A stretch of 64,000 nucleotides of DNA from Inconstantimicrobium porci. Its GTDB lineage: Bacteria > Bacillota > Clostridia > Clostridiales > Clostridiaceae. The position numbers and the translations under genes were made by a program. Below, piece after piece: positions 38,000 through 46,522 of the stretch. The notes beneath the pieces were generated by a model. That model was not told the origin of the DNA, did no database searches, and saw nothing but the letters and a program-made list of their open reading frames with translations. Each line of letters starts with the position of its first letter. Within the stretch, counting starts at the first letter, position 1. Location: positions 310,001-374,000 of the forward strand of contig NZ_VULX01000001.1 of NCBI RefSeq assembly GCF_009696465.1. Direction: 5' to 3'.

Positions 38000-38046
38000 A
38001 CGAAATATAGATAACAAATAAATACAAATATTCGTTGGAGGCACTT

Positions 38047-39477
38047 ATGAGAGATCAATACAACACACCATTAAATTCACGTTATGCTTCAAAAGAAATG
38101 TCATACATATTCTCAGAAGACAAAAAATTTACTACTTGGAGAAAGCTATGGGTTGCCTTAGCTGAATGTGAAAAAGAATTAGGCTTAAACATAACAGACA
38201 AGCAGATTGAAGAATTAAAATCACATATTAACGATATTAATTATGATGATGCAATAAAAAGAGAAAAAGAAGTAAGACACGATGTAATGAGCCATGTGTA
38301 TGCTTACGGACTTCAATGTCCAACAGCAAAAGGAATAATCCATCTGGGCGCTACAAGCTGCTATGTAGGCGATAATACAGATATAATAATCATGAGAGAT
38401 GGGCTTCTTTTAATAAGAAAGAAAATCATAAATATAATAGATGCGTTAAGCAAATTTGCCGAGAAGAATAAAGATATACCAACTTTAGGTTTTACTCATT
38501 TACAACCTGCCCAGTTGACTACAGTAGGCAAGAGAGCCACTTTATGGATTCAAGATCTAGTAATGGATCTAGAAAATATAGATTTTGTACTTAGCAATCT
38601 AAAACTTAGAGGAGTAAAAGGCACAACTGGTACACAGGCAAGTTTTATGGAATTATTTGAAGGCGACGAAAGCAAAGTTAAGGAACTTGACAAATTAGTT
38701 GCAAATAAGATGGGTTTCAGCAAAAGCTTTGGTGTAACAGGTCAAACTTATCCAAGAAAACTTGATTCAATAGTTTTAAACACATTGTCAGAAGTAGCAC
38801 AAAGCGCATATAAATTCAGCAATGACCTTAGACTTCTTCAAAATATGAAGGAGATGGAAGAGCCGTTTGAAAAGAATCAAATAGGTTCATCTGCTATGGC
38901 TTACAAAAGAAATCCTATGAGATCAGAAAGAATAAGCGGCCTTGCAAGGTTTGTAATAACAGCTTCATTAAATCCTGCTATTACTGCTTCTACTCAATGG
39001 TTTGAAAGAACTCTTGATGATTCTGCTAACAAGAGACTTTCTGTTTCTGAATCATTCCTTGCACTAGATGGAGTTTTAAATTTATATCTAAACATATCTG
39101 AAAACATAGTTGTTTACAAAAAAGTCATTTCAGCTCATGTAAATAATGAACTTCCATTTATGGCAACTGAAAATATAATTATGGAATGTGTAAAAAGAGG
39201 TGGCGACAGACAGGAGCTTCACGAAAGAATAAGAGAACATTCTATGGCCGCTGCACAAAGAGTTAAAATGGATGGCTTAAACAACGATTTAATTGATAGA
39301 ATTAAAAATGATTCATTCTTTAATTTAACTAACGAAGAAATTGATAATATCATAGATCCAAAGAAATTTATAGGAAGAGCTCCTGGTCAGGTTGTAGAAT
39401 TCATAAATGAATATGTAAAACCAATTCTTGAAAAAAATAAAGATTTACTTGGCGAAGAAGCCATAATCAACGTATAA
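38047..39477 (+). CDS. purB: adenylosuccinate lyase
   Basis: PurB acts twice in purine synthesis, splitting SAICAR to AICAR and adenylosuccinate to AMP, releasing fumarate. The 476-residue protein belongs to the fumarase/aspartase superfamily, with the catalytic histidine region HLGATSCYVGDNTD, TLGFTHLQPAQLTTVGKR, and the signature GSSAMAYKRNPMRSE. It is of the longer eukaryote-like PurB type also found in clostridia. ATG is 6 nt after GGAGG; an upstream in-frame TTG overlaps that site. It is alone between terminators. Identity is secure. Confidence 0.96.
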   Translation: MRDQYNTPLNSRYASKEMSYIFSEDKKFTTWRKLWVALAECEKELGLNITDKQIEELKSHINDINYDDAIKREKEVRHDVMSHVYAYGLQCPTAKGIIHLGATSCYVGDNTDIIIMRDGLLLIRKKIINIIDALSKFAEKNKDIPTLGFTHLQPAQLTTVGKRATLWIQDLVMDLENIDFVLSNLKLRGVKGTTGTQASFMELFEGDESKVKELDKLVANKMGFSKSFGVTGQTYPRKLDSIVLNTLSEVAQSAYKFSNDLRLLQNMKEMEEPFEKNQIGSSAMAYKRNPMRSERISGLARFVITASLNPAITASTQWFERTLDDSANKRLSVSESFLALDGVLNLYLNISENIVVYKKVISAHVNNELPFMATENIIMECVKRGGDRQELHERIREHSMAAAQRVKMDGLNNDLIDRIKNDSFFNLTNEEIDNIIDPKKFIGRAPGQVVEFINEYVKPILEKNKDLLGEEAIINV

Positions 39478-39492
39478 TAAAAAAATAATTTC

Positions 39493-39549
39493 AAATAAGC
39501 TTCAAATTACATTTTCTACGAGAAATAAATAATTTGAAGCTTATTTTTT
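39493..39549 (+). terminator. terminator after purB
   Basis: 17-nt arms AAATAAGCTTCAAATTA (39493-39509) and its complement (39530-39546) with a 20-nt loop and T-rich end. Confidence 0.8.
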
Positions 39550-39625
39550 GTCAGAATCGATGCATAATAAATTGTGCATTAACAAAGTTGTATACCACAA
39601 AAAACATTTGCAAAACTTAATATAA

Positions 39626-39654
39626 TTGAAAAAAGCCAAAATATATGCTATAAT
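39626..39654 (+). promoter_or_regulatory. strong promoter for the xer gene
   Basis: TTGAAA (39626-39631), 17 bp, TATAAT (39649-39654), with TGC extended element. The 11-mer TATGCTATAAT is identical to the rpsO promoter. The predicted start, around 39661, is the first base of the following hairpin. Confidence 0.75.
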
Positions 39655-39661
39655 TCTTATA

Positions 39662-39697
39662 AATAGTTTCGCTAAATGCATATTTAGCGAAACTATT
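39662..39697 (+). promoter_or_regulatory. 16-bp-arm inverted repeat at the xer transcript start
   Basis: AATAGTTTCGCTAAAT (39662-39677) and ATTTAGCGAAACTATT (39682-39697) are perfect arms around GCAT. No T run follows, so it is not a normal terminator. It could be an operator for a dimeric repressor or a 5' stabilising RNA hairpin. Confidence 0.7.
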
Positions 39698-39719
39698 ACT
39701 CAAAAACAAGGGGGATTTT

Positions 39720-40715
39720 ATGATTTACGATATTCAATGTCTTCATGACAATGATTCGCCACAGCGTGTGAATGAATTTATAAATTATCTTGAAACTATT
39801 AAAGGAAAATCAGCAAATACATTAGATGCTTACAAAATAGATCTAAATTTATTTTTCAGATTCATAAAAATATATAAAGGATTTATAAAAGACAAAAATA
39901 TAGAATTCGAGGATATTAAAATTGATGATATCGATGATTCTGTAATTAAGGCATTAACTTTGTCGGATTTATATGCTTTTATATCTTTTACAGAAAAATA
40001 CAGACATAATAATGCCCGAACTCGTGCACGTAAAGTTGCTACATTAAAATCATTTTTTAAGTTTCTTCATAGCAAAATAAGAATTATAAACGATAATCCT
40101 GCATTAGAATTAGAAACACCTAAAGTTAGTTCAAGGCAGCCAATATACCTGACTTTAGACGAAAGTCTTGCGCTTCTAAATTCTCTTGATAAGAATAATA
40201 AGAATTATTACAGAGATTACTGCATATTAACGCTGTTTCTTAACTGTGGAATGCGTGTATCTGAGTTATGCGGTATTGATACAACTAAAATAAAGGGGGA
40301 CACCCTATCCATAATCGGTAAAGGTAATAAGGAACGTACAGTTTATCTTAATGAATCATGCAAGAAATCTATAAATGATTATCTTAATGTAAGAGATAAT
40401 ACTAAAGTTCCATTTGAGGAAAAAGACGCTTTGTTTATTAGCTCTATGAATCGTAGAATCAGCAAAAGAAGTGTTGAAATTTTAGTGAAAAAATATATTA
40501 AAGCTGCAAACATTGATAATGCAGAGATATACACTCCTCATAAACTTAGGCACACAGCTGCTACACTTATGTATAAATACGGCAATGCTGATATAAGAAG
40601 TCTGCAGCAGATTCTAGGTCACAATAATGTTTCCACTACACAGATATATACGCACGTTGATAACGAACAGCTAAGAGAAACTATTCAGTCAAATCCATTA
40701 GCAAAACTAAAATAA
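39720..40715 (+). CDS. xerD: tyrosine recombinase, XerC/XerD type
   Basis: The 331-residue site-specific recombinase has an N-terminal SAM-like core-binding domain (about 15-135) and a C-terminal catalytic domain (about 150-325). Catalytic residues visible are the first Arg in CGMRVSELCGI, the Lys in GKGNKERTVYL, HKLRH (His and second Arg), LGHNNVSTTQIYTHV with the final His and the nucleophilic Tyr. No part is missing. Spore-forming Firmicutes usually have one or more Xer proteins resolving chromosome dimers at dif; I see no dif-like site nearby, so it may be a housekeeping Xer or a related integrase. The XerC/XerD choice is uncertain. It has its own promoter and hairpin. Confidence 0.88.
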   Translation: MIYDIQCLHDNDSPQRVNEFINYLETIKGKSANTLDAYKIDLNLFFRFIKIYKGFIKDKNIEFEDIKIDDIDDSVIKALTLSDLYAFISFTEKYRHNNARTRARKVATLKSFFKFLHSKIRIINDNPALELETPKVSSRQPIYLTLDESLALLNSLDKNNKNYYRDYCILTLFLNCGMRVSELCGIDTTKIKGDTLSIIGKGNKERTVYLNESCKKSINDYLNVRDNTKVPFEEKDALFISSMNRRISKRSVEILVKKYIKAANIDNAEIYTPHKLRHTAATLMYKYGNADIRSLQQILGHNNVSTTQIYTHVDNEQLRETIQSNPLAKLK

Positions 40716-40760
40716 AGATTTTCAAACTCATTTTAAATCTATATTTTATGATATTTTCTA

Positions 40761-40793
40761 AAGAAAAAGAGAGCCTTAAAATTAACGGCTCTC
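40761..40793 (-). terminator. terminator for the small Cys-rich gene
   Basis: On the - strand GAGAGCC and GGCTCTC form a 7-bp stem followed by TTTTTCTTT. It lies between the convergent xer and small Cys-rich genes; on + the downstream bases are C-rich and less suitable. Confidence 0.65.
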
Positions 40794-40805
40794 CTACTCT
40801 ATCTT

Positions 40806-41189
40806 TTATATATTTCTATGTTTAATTCTTCTTACTCCTGGGAAAATTTCTTCTGTCAGCTCATCTAATTTTTCTTCATCATCTATAATATCAAGCTCTT
40901 CCAAATATTCCACATGGTCAAATGCATCTTCATAAGTACCATCATCAAGATTACTGTACTCCTCCAAGATTCTTACTTTTCTTTCTTCATCGCTTTCCTT
41001 ATTTTCTAAATCTTTTAGAACTTTTTCATTTTCTTCAATATTTTTTGCAATTTCAGATATCTTAATTGCTTTTGTATCAAAGCCCTCCTGCTCTAAACAT
41101 TTGCCACAGTTGTCGCAGATTTTATTTGGTATTAGATCGCAATAATCATCTCCACATGAGTAAGCTTCTTTATCATTCTTTTTATTCAT
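40806..41189 (-). CDS. small acidic protein with Cys cluster, function unknown
   Basis: I do not recognise this 127-residue protein. The N-terminal part has a cysteine cluster SCGDDYC ... KICDNCGKCLE that could bind a metal such as zinc; the rest is very acidic and likely helical (EENEKVLKDLENKES, EEYSNLDDGTYEDAFDHVEYLEEL), ending in basic RRIKHRN. I start at ATG (MNKKNDKE) with AAGGTG upstream; a GTG four codons earlier lies in that site. It is divergent from lexA, sharing a 135-bp control region with a LexA-box candidate and a palindrome, so SOS co-regulation is possible. It is probably conserved in clostridia, but that is not checked. Confidence 0.75.
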   Translation of the reverse strand: MNKKNDKEAYSCGDDYCDLIPNKICDNCGKCLEQEGFDTKAIKISEIAKNIEENEKVLKDLENKESDEERKVRILEEYSNLDDGTYEDAFDHVEYLEELDIIDDEEKLDELTEEIFPGVRRIKHRNI

Positions 41190-41228
41190 AAAATAATACA
41201 CCTTCTTCTGTATTTTAATGCATTATAT

Positions 41229-41299
41229 ATTATAACAGAAATACTTGTTTTAATAAACAAGAACGCAAGTTTGATTAGATAATAAAAGTATGCTATACT
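41229..41299. promoter_or_regulatory. divergent lexA control region with LexA-box candidate
   Basis: For lexA, TTGATT (41271-41276), 17 bp, TATACT (41294-41299) with TGC extended -10. GAACGCAAGTTT (41261-41272) fits the LexA core GAAC-N4-GTTY and touches the -35. For the opposite gene an extended -10 TGT-TATAAT reads on - at 41237 to 41229. Between them is a palindrome CTTGTTT-TAAT-AAACAAG (41244-41261). Confidence 0.7.
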
Positions 41300-41324
41300 A
41301 TTAGAAAGATAGCGAGGTGAAAAA

Positions 41325-41930
41325 ATGTTAGGCAAAATTTCTAAACAAGAAGAAATATATAATTTTTTAAAAAGCTATACAGAAAGTAAGGGTTATCCAC
41401 CATCTGTCAGAGAAATCTGTGATGCAGTCGGTTTGAAATCTACTTCAACAGTCCATGGTCATTTAAAAAAATTAGAAGCTAACGGACTGATTAAAAGAGA
41501 TCCTACAAAGCCAAGAGCTTTAGAAATATTAGAATTATCACATCCAAAAAAAGAAATGGTTAATATTCCTATAGTGGGAAAAGTAACTGCTGGTGTTCCA
41601 ATATTAGCTACTGAAAATATAGAAGATTATTTTCCTATTCCAATTGAATACATAAAACATGATTCTGATCTGTTTATGTTAAGAGTTAAAGGAACAAGTA
41701 TGATTGAAGCTGGTATTAACGATAACGACTTAGCTATCATCGAAAAAACTTCTGTTGCTTCAAATGGTGATATAGTAGTAGCTTCAATTGAAAATGCCGC
41801 TACTATCAAGACATTTTATAAGGAAAAAGACAGAATTAGATTACAACCACAGAATAAATTATTAGATCCTATATATGTTGATGACTGCACTATATTAGGT
41901 AAACTTGTTGGAATCTATCGTTCATATTAA
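41325..41930 (+). CDS. lexA: SOS repressor LexA
   Basis: LexA represses SOS genes and undergoes RecA-stimulated self-cleavage. The 201-residue protein has an N-terminal winged helix ([36 protein letters not shown]) and a C-terminal S24 protease domain with the cleavage site Ala-Gly in GKVTAGVP, the catalytic Ser in [12 protein letters not shown] and the Lys in the [11 protein letters not shown] region. All key residues are present. ATG follows GCGAGGTGAAAAA. The upstream LexA-box candidate suggests autoregulation, and recA in this window has another. Identity is secure. Confidence 0.97.
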   Translation: MLGKISKQEEIYNFLKSYTESKGYPPSVREICDAVGLKSTSTVHGHLKKLEANGLIKRDPTKPRALEILELSHPKKEMVNIPIVGKVTAGVPILATENIEDYFPIPIEYIKHDSDLFMLRVKGTSMIEAGINDNDLAIIEKTSVASNGDIVVASIENAATIKTFYKEKDRIRLQPQNKLLDPIYVDDCTILGKLVGIYRSY

Positions 41931-41931
41931 T

Positions 41932-41983
41932 AAAAAAAGGATTATTTATAAAGCTTTCTGCTTATAAATAATCCCTTTTTTAT
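41932..41983. terminator. bidirectional terminator between lexA and the Met-gamma-lyase family gene
   Basis: GGATTATTTATAA (41939-41951) and TTATAAATAATCC (41962-41974) are perfect 13-nt arms with flanking A and T runs on both sides. Confidence 0.85.
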
Positions 41984-41992
41984 TTTATAATA

Positions 41993-43279
41993 TTAAGAAT
42001 TTAGAATCTTAGATAAAGCAATCAATATTCCAATCTTTGCATGATCAAATGTTAATCCGCCCTGAAGATATGCTATATAAGGTTCTCTAATCGGAGCATC
42101 TGCTGACAATTCAATTGATGATCCCTGAATAAATGCACCTGCTGCCATAATTACTTGATCATTATACCCAGGCATGTCCCAAGGTTCACATTCAACAAAT
42201 GAATCTATTGGTGATCCTGCTTGAATTCCCTTACAGAAGTTTATTAGCTTAATCTTGTCATTAAATTTAATTGCCTGTATTATATCACTTCTCTTATCTG
42301 TATATTTAGGAAGCACTTCAAACCCTGCAAGTTCCATAATTCTTGAACAGAATGTTGCACCTTTTACAGCTTCCATAGTTATATGAGGCGCTAAGAATAA
42401 CCCCTGGTACATAGATCTCATAACACCAAATGTAGAACCGCATTCAGCACCTATACCTGGTACTGTAAGTCTGTAACTTGCCTGCTCTACACAATCTTTT
42501 CTTCCTGCTATATATCCACCAGTTGGTGCTATACCGCCACCGATATTCTTAATTAATGAACCTGCAATAAGATCTGCGCCTACTTCTGTTGGTTCTTTAA
42601 CATCTACAAATTCGCCATAGCAGTTATCAACAAAAACAATAACATCATTTCTTATTTCTTTTATAAACTTTATTACTTCTTCAAGCTGCTCAATTGTAAA
42701 TGCATTTCTCCATCCATATCCAGTAGATCTTTGAAGATGTATAACCTTTATAGATTTGTCATTTTTTAATTCTTTTTCGATTGAATCAAAATCAAATCCG
42801 CCGTTTCTTAAATCTATCTGTTTATATTTTACACCATATTCCTTAAGAGAACCATTTCTTTCATTCTTGCCATCTATACCAATAACGCTCTGAAGAGTGT
42901 CATAAGGTGTTCCTGATACAGCTAAAAGAGTATCAGAAGGTCTAAGATTACCAAATAAGGCAGTTCCTAATGCATGAGTTCCATTAACAAAATGTGGTCT
43001 TACAAGCGCAGCTTCTGCACCTAAAACTCTTGCATACACCTTATCAAGAGAATCTCTTCCCATATCATCATAGCCATAACCAGTTGTATTTGTGAAATGG
43101 CTGTCGCTTATTCTTTCTTCCTGAAAAGCTGCCAAAACTTTATTTTGATTAAATTCACGAATTTCATCAAATTTTTTGAATTGTTCTTCCACATCAGCTA
43201 AAGCCTTATCACTTAATTTAAATATGTTATTATTTATTTTATATCTTATTTTTAATAATTCTTCTGTTACCTTTAACAT
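41993..43279 (-). CDS. ynbB: methionine gamma-lyase family PLP protein (YnbB-like)
   Basis: A 428-residue PLP-dependent enzyme of the Met_gamma_lyase/YnbB (once 'aluminium resistance protein') family. The fold-type I features are seen as HFVNGTHALGTALFGNLRP, SGTPYDTLQSVIG, FVDNCYGEFVDVKEPTEVGADLIAGS (PLP-contacting Asp), and SLIKNIGGGIAPTGGYI with the Schiff-base Lys. It is in the usual place between lexA and hfq-miaA in clostridia. The true reaction has not been established for this branch, so methionine gamma-lyase activity is only by family name. ATG follows GGAGGAACTTTA. It is not closely coupled to hfq. Confidence 0.87.
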   Translation of the reverse strand: MLKVTEELLKIRYKINNNIFKLSDKALADVEEQFKKFDEIREFNQNKVLAAFQEERISDSHFTNTTGYGYDDMGRDSLDKVYARVLGAEAALVRPHFVNGTHALGTALFGNLRPSDTLLAVSGTPYDTLQSVIGIDGKNERNGSLKEYGVKYKQIDLRNGGFDFDSIEKELKNDKSIKVIHLQRSTGYGWRNAFTIEQLEEVIKFIKEIRNDVIVFVDNCYGEFVDVKEPTEVGADLIAGSLIKNIGGGIAPTGGYIAGRKDCVEQASYRLTVPGIGAECGSTFGVMRSMYQGLFLAPHITMEAVKGATFCSRIMELAGFEVLPKYTDKRSDIIQAIKFNDKIKLINFCKGIQAGSPIDSFVECEPWDMPGYNDQVIMAAGAFIQGSSIELSADAPIREPYIAYLQGGLTFDHAKIGILIALSKILNS

Positions 43280-43329
43280 TAAAGTTCCTCCATATGTATA
43301 ATTTATGAAATAATCTTATCATAATCAAA

Positions 43330-43358
43330 AATAATAGGCAAACTTACTGTTTGCCTAT
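43330..43358 (-). terminator. terminator after hfq
   Basis: On the - strand ATAGGCAAAC and GTTTGCCTAT form a 10-bp stem with a 5-nt loop, followed by TATTTTT. Confidence 0.8.
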
Positions 43359-43361
43359 AAA

Positions 43362-43604
43362 CTACTCTTCTTCAGCAGGACTTCCTGTGAACAATATGGG
43401 TTTAGCAGGAGAAATAGTGGTAATTGCATGTTTATATACCATAGTCTGTTTACCTTCAGCATCTAAAATTACTGTAAAACTGTCAAACCCCTTTACATTT
43501 CCCCTCAGCTGCACTCCATTTATAAGATATATCACTACTGGAATTTTATTTTTTCTTGCTCCATTCAAAAATATGTCCTGCAAGTTATTTGTTGTCTTAT
43601 TCAT
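43362..43604 (-). CDS. hfq: RNA-binding protein Hfq
   Basis: Hfq is a ring-shaped hexamer that binds small RNAs and mRNAs. The protein of 80 residues has the Sm1 motif region [34 protein letters not shown] split over residues about 8-40, and the Sm2 motif [11 protein letters not shown] at about 58-68. ATG is 5 nt after GGAGGGG; a TTG one codon earlier is less likely. It follows miaA with a 79-bp gap, the standard hfq position, and ends with its own terminator. Its C-terminal tail is short and acidic. Identity is secure. Confidence 0.96.
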   Translation of the reverse strand: MNKTTNNLQDIFLNGARKNKIPVVIYLINGVQLRGNVKGFDSFTVILDAEGKQTMVYKHAITTISPAKPILFTGSPAEEE

Positions 43605-43683
43605 CAATACCCCTCCTTATATATCAATATATATATATTATACATCAAAGAAATTAAAATTAAACTCTGAGCTCAAATTATAT

Positions 43684-44610
43684 TTATTTTACATTTGATA
43701 CAATATAATTAATAATTTCTTCTTCAGTTTCATACTGATCCTTATCAATAAATACTGCTCTAGGATCCTTTCTAAACCACGTAAGCTGTCGCTTAGCATA
43801 ATTTCTACTACCCTTTTTAATTAATTCTATAGACTCATCTAGAGTCATTCTGCCGTCCAGGTAATCTAACACTTCTTTGTATCCTATACCCTGCATAGAC
43901 TGCATACTTGAATTATAACCACATTCCTTTAAATGCTTAACTTCATCTATTAGTCCTTCATCTACCATTAAATCTACTCGTTTATTTATTCTCTTATATA
44001 GAGTTTCCCGATTCATGTTTAATATATAATAATATAAATCATAACTACATGTATAGTAGTTCTCTCCAGATGAATATGATGAAAAAGGCTTGCCTGTAAG
44101 CTTATATACTTCAAGTGCACGTATAACCCTTTTTCTATTATTATAATGTATATTTTCATAGCTTAATTTATCACATTTTTTAAGCATATCATGTATATAC
44201 TCATTTCCCTTTGCATCTGCCAAAGATTCAAGATAATTTCTATAATTCTCATCTTTATCACTCTCAGAAAAATTCATACTACAGATAATTGAGTTGATGT
44301 ATAAGCCTGTTCCACCTGTTATTATTGGAAGCTTTCCTCTTGATGAAATTTCTTTAATCAAGTTTTCAACCTCTTCCTTATACTGAGCTACAGTATAGCT
44401 TTCATCAGGAGATATTATATCAAGCATATGATGCTTTATACCCTGCATTTCCTGCTTTTTAATTTTTGCAGAACCTATATCCATTCCTTTATAAATCTGC
44501 ATAGAATCACAAGAAATTATCTCGCCATTAAGTCTTTTGGCAAGTTCAATAGATATTGCTGTCTTCCCTACAGCAGTAGGTCCTGCTATAATTAGTAACT
44601 TCTGTTTCAT
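43684..44610 (-). CDS. miaA: tRNA dimethylallyltransferase
   Basis: MiaA adds a dimethylallyl group to N6 of A37 in tRNAs reading UNN codons; miaB, in the same gene run, then methylthiolates it. The 308-residue protein has the P-loop [12 protein letters not shown], the segment [40 protein letters not shown], the catalytic region [11 protein letters not shown], and [21 protein letters not shown] start at ATG (MKQKLLII) 5 nt after AGGTGG; a GTG earlier lies in the site. It is just downstream of mutL. Identity is secure. Confidence 0.96.
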   Translation of the reverse strand: MKQKLLIIAGPTAVGKTAISIELAKRLNGEIISCDSMQIYKGMDIGSAKIKKQEMQGIKHHMLDIISPDESYTVAQYKEEVENLIKEISSRGKLPIITGGTGLYINSIICSMNFSESDKDENYRNYLESLADAKGNEYIHDMLKKCDKLSYENIHYNNRKRVIRALEVYKLTGKPFSSYSSGENYYTCSYDLYYYILNMNRETLYKRINKRVDLMVDEGLIDEVKHLKECGYNSSMQSMQGIGYKEVLDYLDGRMTLDESIELIKKGSRNYAKRQLTWFRKDPRAVFIDKDQYETEEEIINYIVSNVK

Positions 44611-44619
44611 ATATACCAC

Positions 44620-46506
44620 CTAAACTATTCTTCTAAATCTTTTTTCTATTTCGTTTAATGAGAATTTTATTATTGTAGGTCTTCCGTGTGGACAATGATA
44701 TGGATCATCCAGATACTTCATCTTTTCAAGAAGAGCATACATTTCATCAATATTTAATTCATCATTAGCTTTAATCGCGGCTTTACATGCTTTTGTTGCA
44801 ATCCTGTTGTACTTAACTTCAGCAGTAATACCAGAACCTAATTTACGAAGATTATCGATTATTTCTAAGAAAAGACTCCGTGATGAAGCCTTTCCCAGAA
44901 AATACGGTACTTCTTTAATTGATACAGTAGTATCTCCAAATTCTTCAACAACAAAGCCTGCGCCTAAAAATACATCCTTGTTTTCTTCAAATATTGAAAA
45001 ATCATCACATGATAATTCTACAAGTTCAGGCACTAAAAGACTCTGAACTTCTATGCTGCCGTTAAGTATCTTATTATAATAATTTTCAAATAAACATTTT
45101 TCATGAGCTGCATGCTGGTCTATCAGGAAAAGTGTTTTATTATATTCAGCGATTATATATGTCTTGTCAAACTGGCCTATAACTCTTAAATCCGGTATTT
45201 TAGGAATTAAAGTATCATTATACTCTACATTAGTATCTTCTTTATGTGCATTATTTATATCATAATGGACTCTTTCTTCTGTAATTTGAGGAATATACTC
45301 TGTCGTTCTACTCTCTGGTATTATATAATTATCATGAGAAATATTTCTGGCAGCTTCAAGCACTTCTTCTTTTACACTTTGTGGAGTAAAGTTTTCTATT
45401 TTTCTTACTGACTCATTAAAAAGATTTACCTTCTCATCTTCCTTTAAGAACGAAACATCCTCATATTCCTTTTTTTCTTCTACCAAAGATATATCCTCCA
45501 TAAATGTATCCATAACATCATTTCTTAATGCCTTATGCACTGTATCAAAAATTATCTTAAATGCCGTCCTATCATCCTTAAACTTTATTTCTGATTTTGT
45601 TGGATGTATATTGACGTCAATAAGTTCAGGATAAGATTCCACAAACAAAATAAAGAACGGAAACTTATTAACTGTAGAGAAAGATTTGAAGGCATTTTCT
45701 ACTGCTACTGTCAGCTTCCTGTCCTTAACATATCTTTTATTAACAAATATGCTCTGATTGTTCCTTGATCCCCTGCTGATTTCTTCCTTACCTATATATC
45801 CATATACAGAATATATATCATTATGTTCTTCAAAATATATCAGCTGTTCACATATTGTCTTACCATAAATAGTTCTTAAAACATCAATAAGGTTTCCTGT
45901 ACCATAAGTATGCAAAACCTTTCTTGTGCCATTATACAGTTTAAATGATATCTCAGGATAGCATATTGCAATCCTGTTAACTATATCACTTATTAAAGAC
46001 ATTTCTCTTGATGTACTCTTAAGGAATTTCTTTCTTGCTGGTACATTATAGAACAAATCATTAACCTCAATTATTGTTCCATCTGCACAGGCAGTTTCTG
46101 TTTTATCTATAACTTCCCCGCCTTCAATATTAAGTTGTATGCCACTATCAAGTTCTCTGCATTTACTTCTTATCTGAATTTTAGATACAGATGCTATACT
46201 TGGAAGCGCTTCACCCCTGAAGCCTAAAGATTTTATAGCAAAAATATCATCTTTATTTCTAATCTTGCTTGTGGCATGGGCCATAAATGCTTTTTCAATA
46301 TCATCAGGATAGATACCAGTACCATCATCTGTTATCTTGATTAACGATGTACCTCCATCCCTGACTTCTATTGTAATGTTCTTAGCATTAGCATCTATAC
46401 AATTTTCTATTAATTCCTTAACAACTGATGCTGGACGTTCTACAACCTCTCCTGCTGCAATTTTATTGGATGTATTTTCATCTAGTATATTTATTCTTTT
46501 TACCAT
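44620..46506 (-). CDS. mutL: DNA mismatch repair protein MutL
   Basis: MutL couples MutS recognition to strand incision. The 628-residue protein has the GHKL ATPase domain (NKIAAGEVVERPASVVKELIEN, DDGTGI, ATSKI, LGFRGEAL), a variable linker (about 335-435), and the C-terminal dimerisation/endonuclease domain with DQHAAHEKCLFE, ACKAAIKANDEL and CPHGRP. These last motifs mark an endonuclease-type MutL, as expected in bacteria without MutH. I start at ATG (MVKRINIL) with GGAAAGTGA upstream; an in-frame TTG five codons earlier overlaps the mutS stop region. Tightly linked to mutS upstream. Identity is secure. Confidence 0.96.
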   Translation of the reverse strand: MVKRINILDENTSNKIAAGEVVERPASVVKELIENCIDANAKNITIEVRDGGTSLIKITDDGTGIYPDDIEKAFMAHATSKIRNKDDIFAIKSLGFRGEALPSIASVSKIQIRSKCRELDSGIQLNIEGGEVIDKTETACADGTIIEVNDLFYNVPARKKFLKSTSREMSLISDIVNRIAICYPEISFKLYNGTRKVLHTYGTGNLIDVLRTIYGKTICEQLIYFEEHNDIYSVYGYIGKEEISRGSRNNQSIFVNKRYVKDRKLTVAVENAFKSFSTVNKFPFFILFVESYPELIDVNIHPTKSEIKFKDDRTAFKIIFDTVHKALRNDVMDTFMEDISLVEEKKEYEDVSFLKEDEKVNLFNESVRKIENFTPQSVKEEVLEAARNISHDNYIIPESRTTEYIPQITEERVHYDINNAHKEDTNVEYNDTLIPKIPDLRVIGQFDKTYIIAEYNKTLFLIDQHAAHEKCLFENYYNKILNGSIEVQSLLVPELVELSCDDFSIFEENKDVFLGAGFVVEEFGDTTVSIKEVPYFLGKASSRSLFLEIIDNLRKLGSGITAEVKYNRIATKACKAAIKANDELNIDEMYALLEKMKYLDDPYHCPHGRPTIIKFSLNEIEKRFRRIV

Positions 46507-46522
46507 ACTATCACTTTCCAAT

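Noticed and set aside
39550-39720. dif recombination site beside the xer gene.
   Set aside because: No sequence resembling the Firmicute 28-bp dif consensus; the hairpin has perfect arms around 4 nt, unlike dif.
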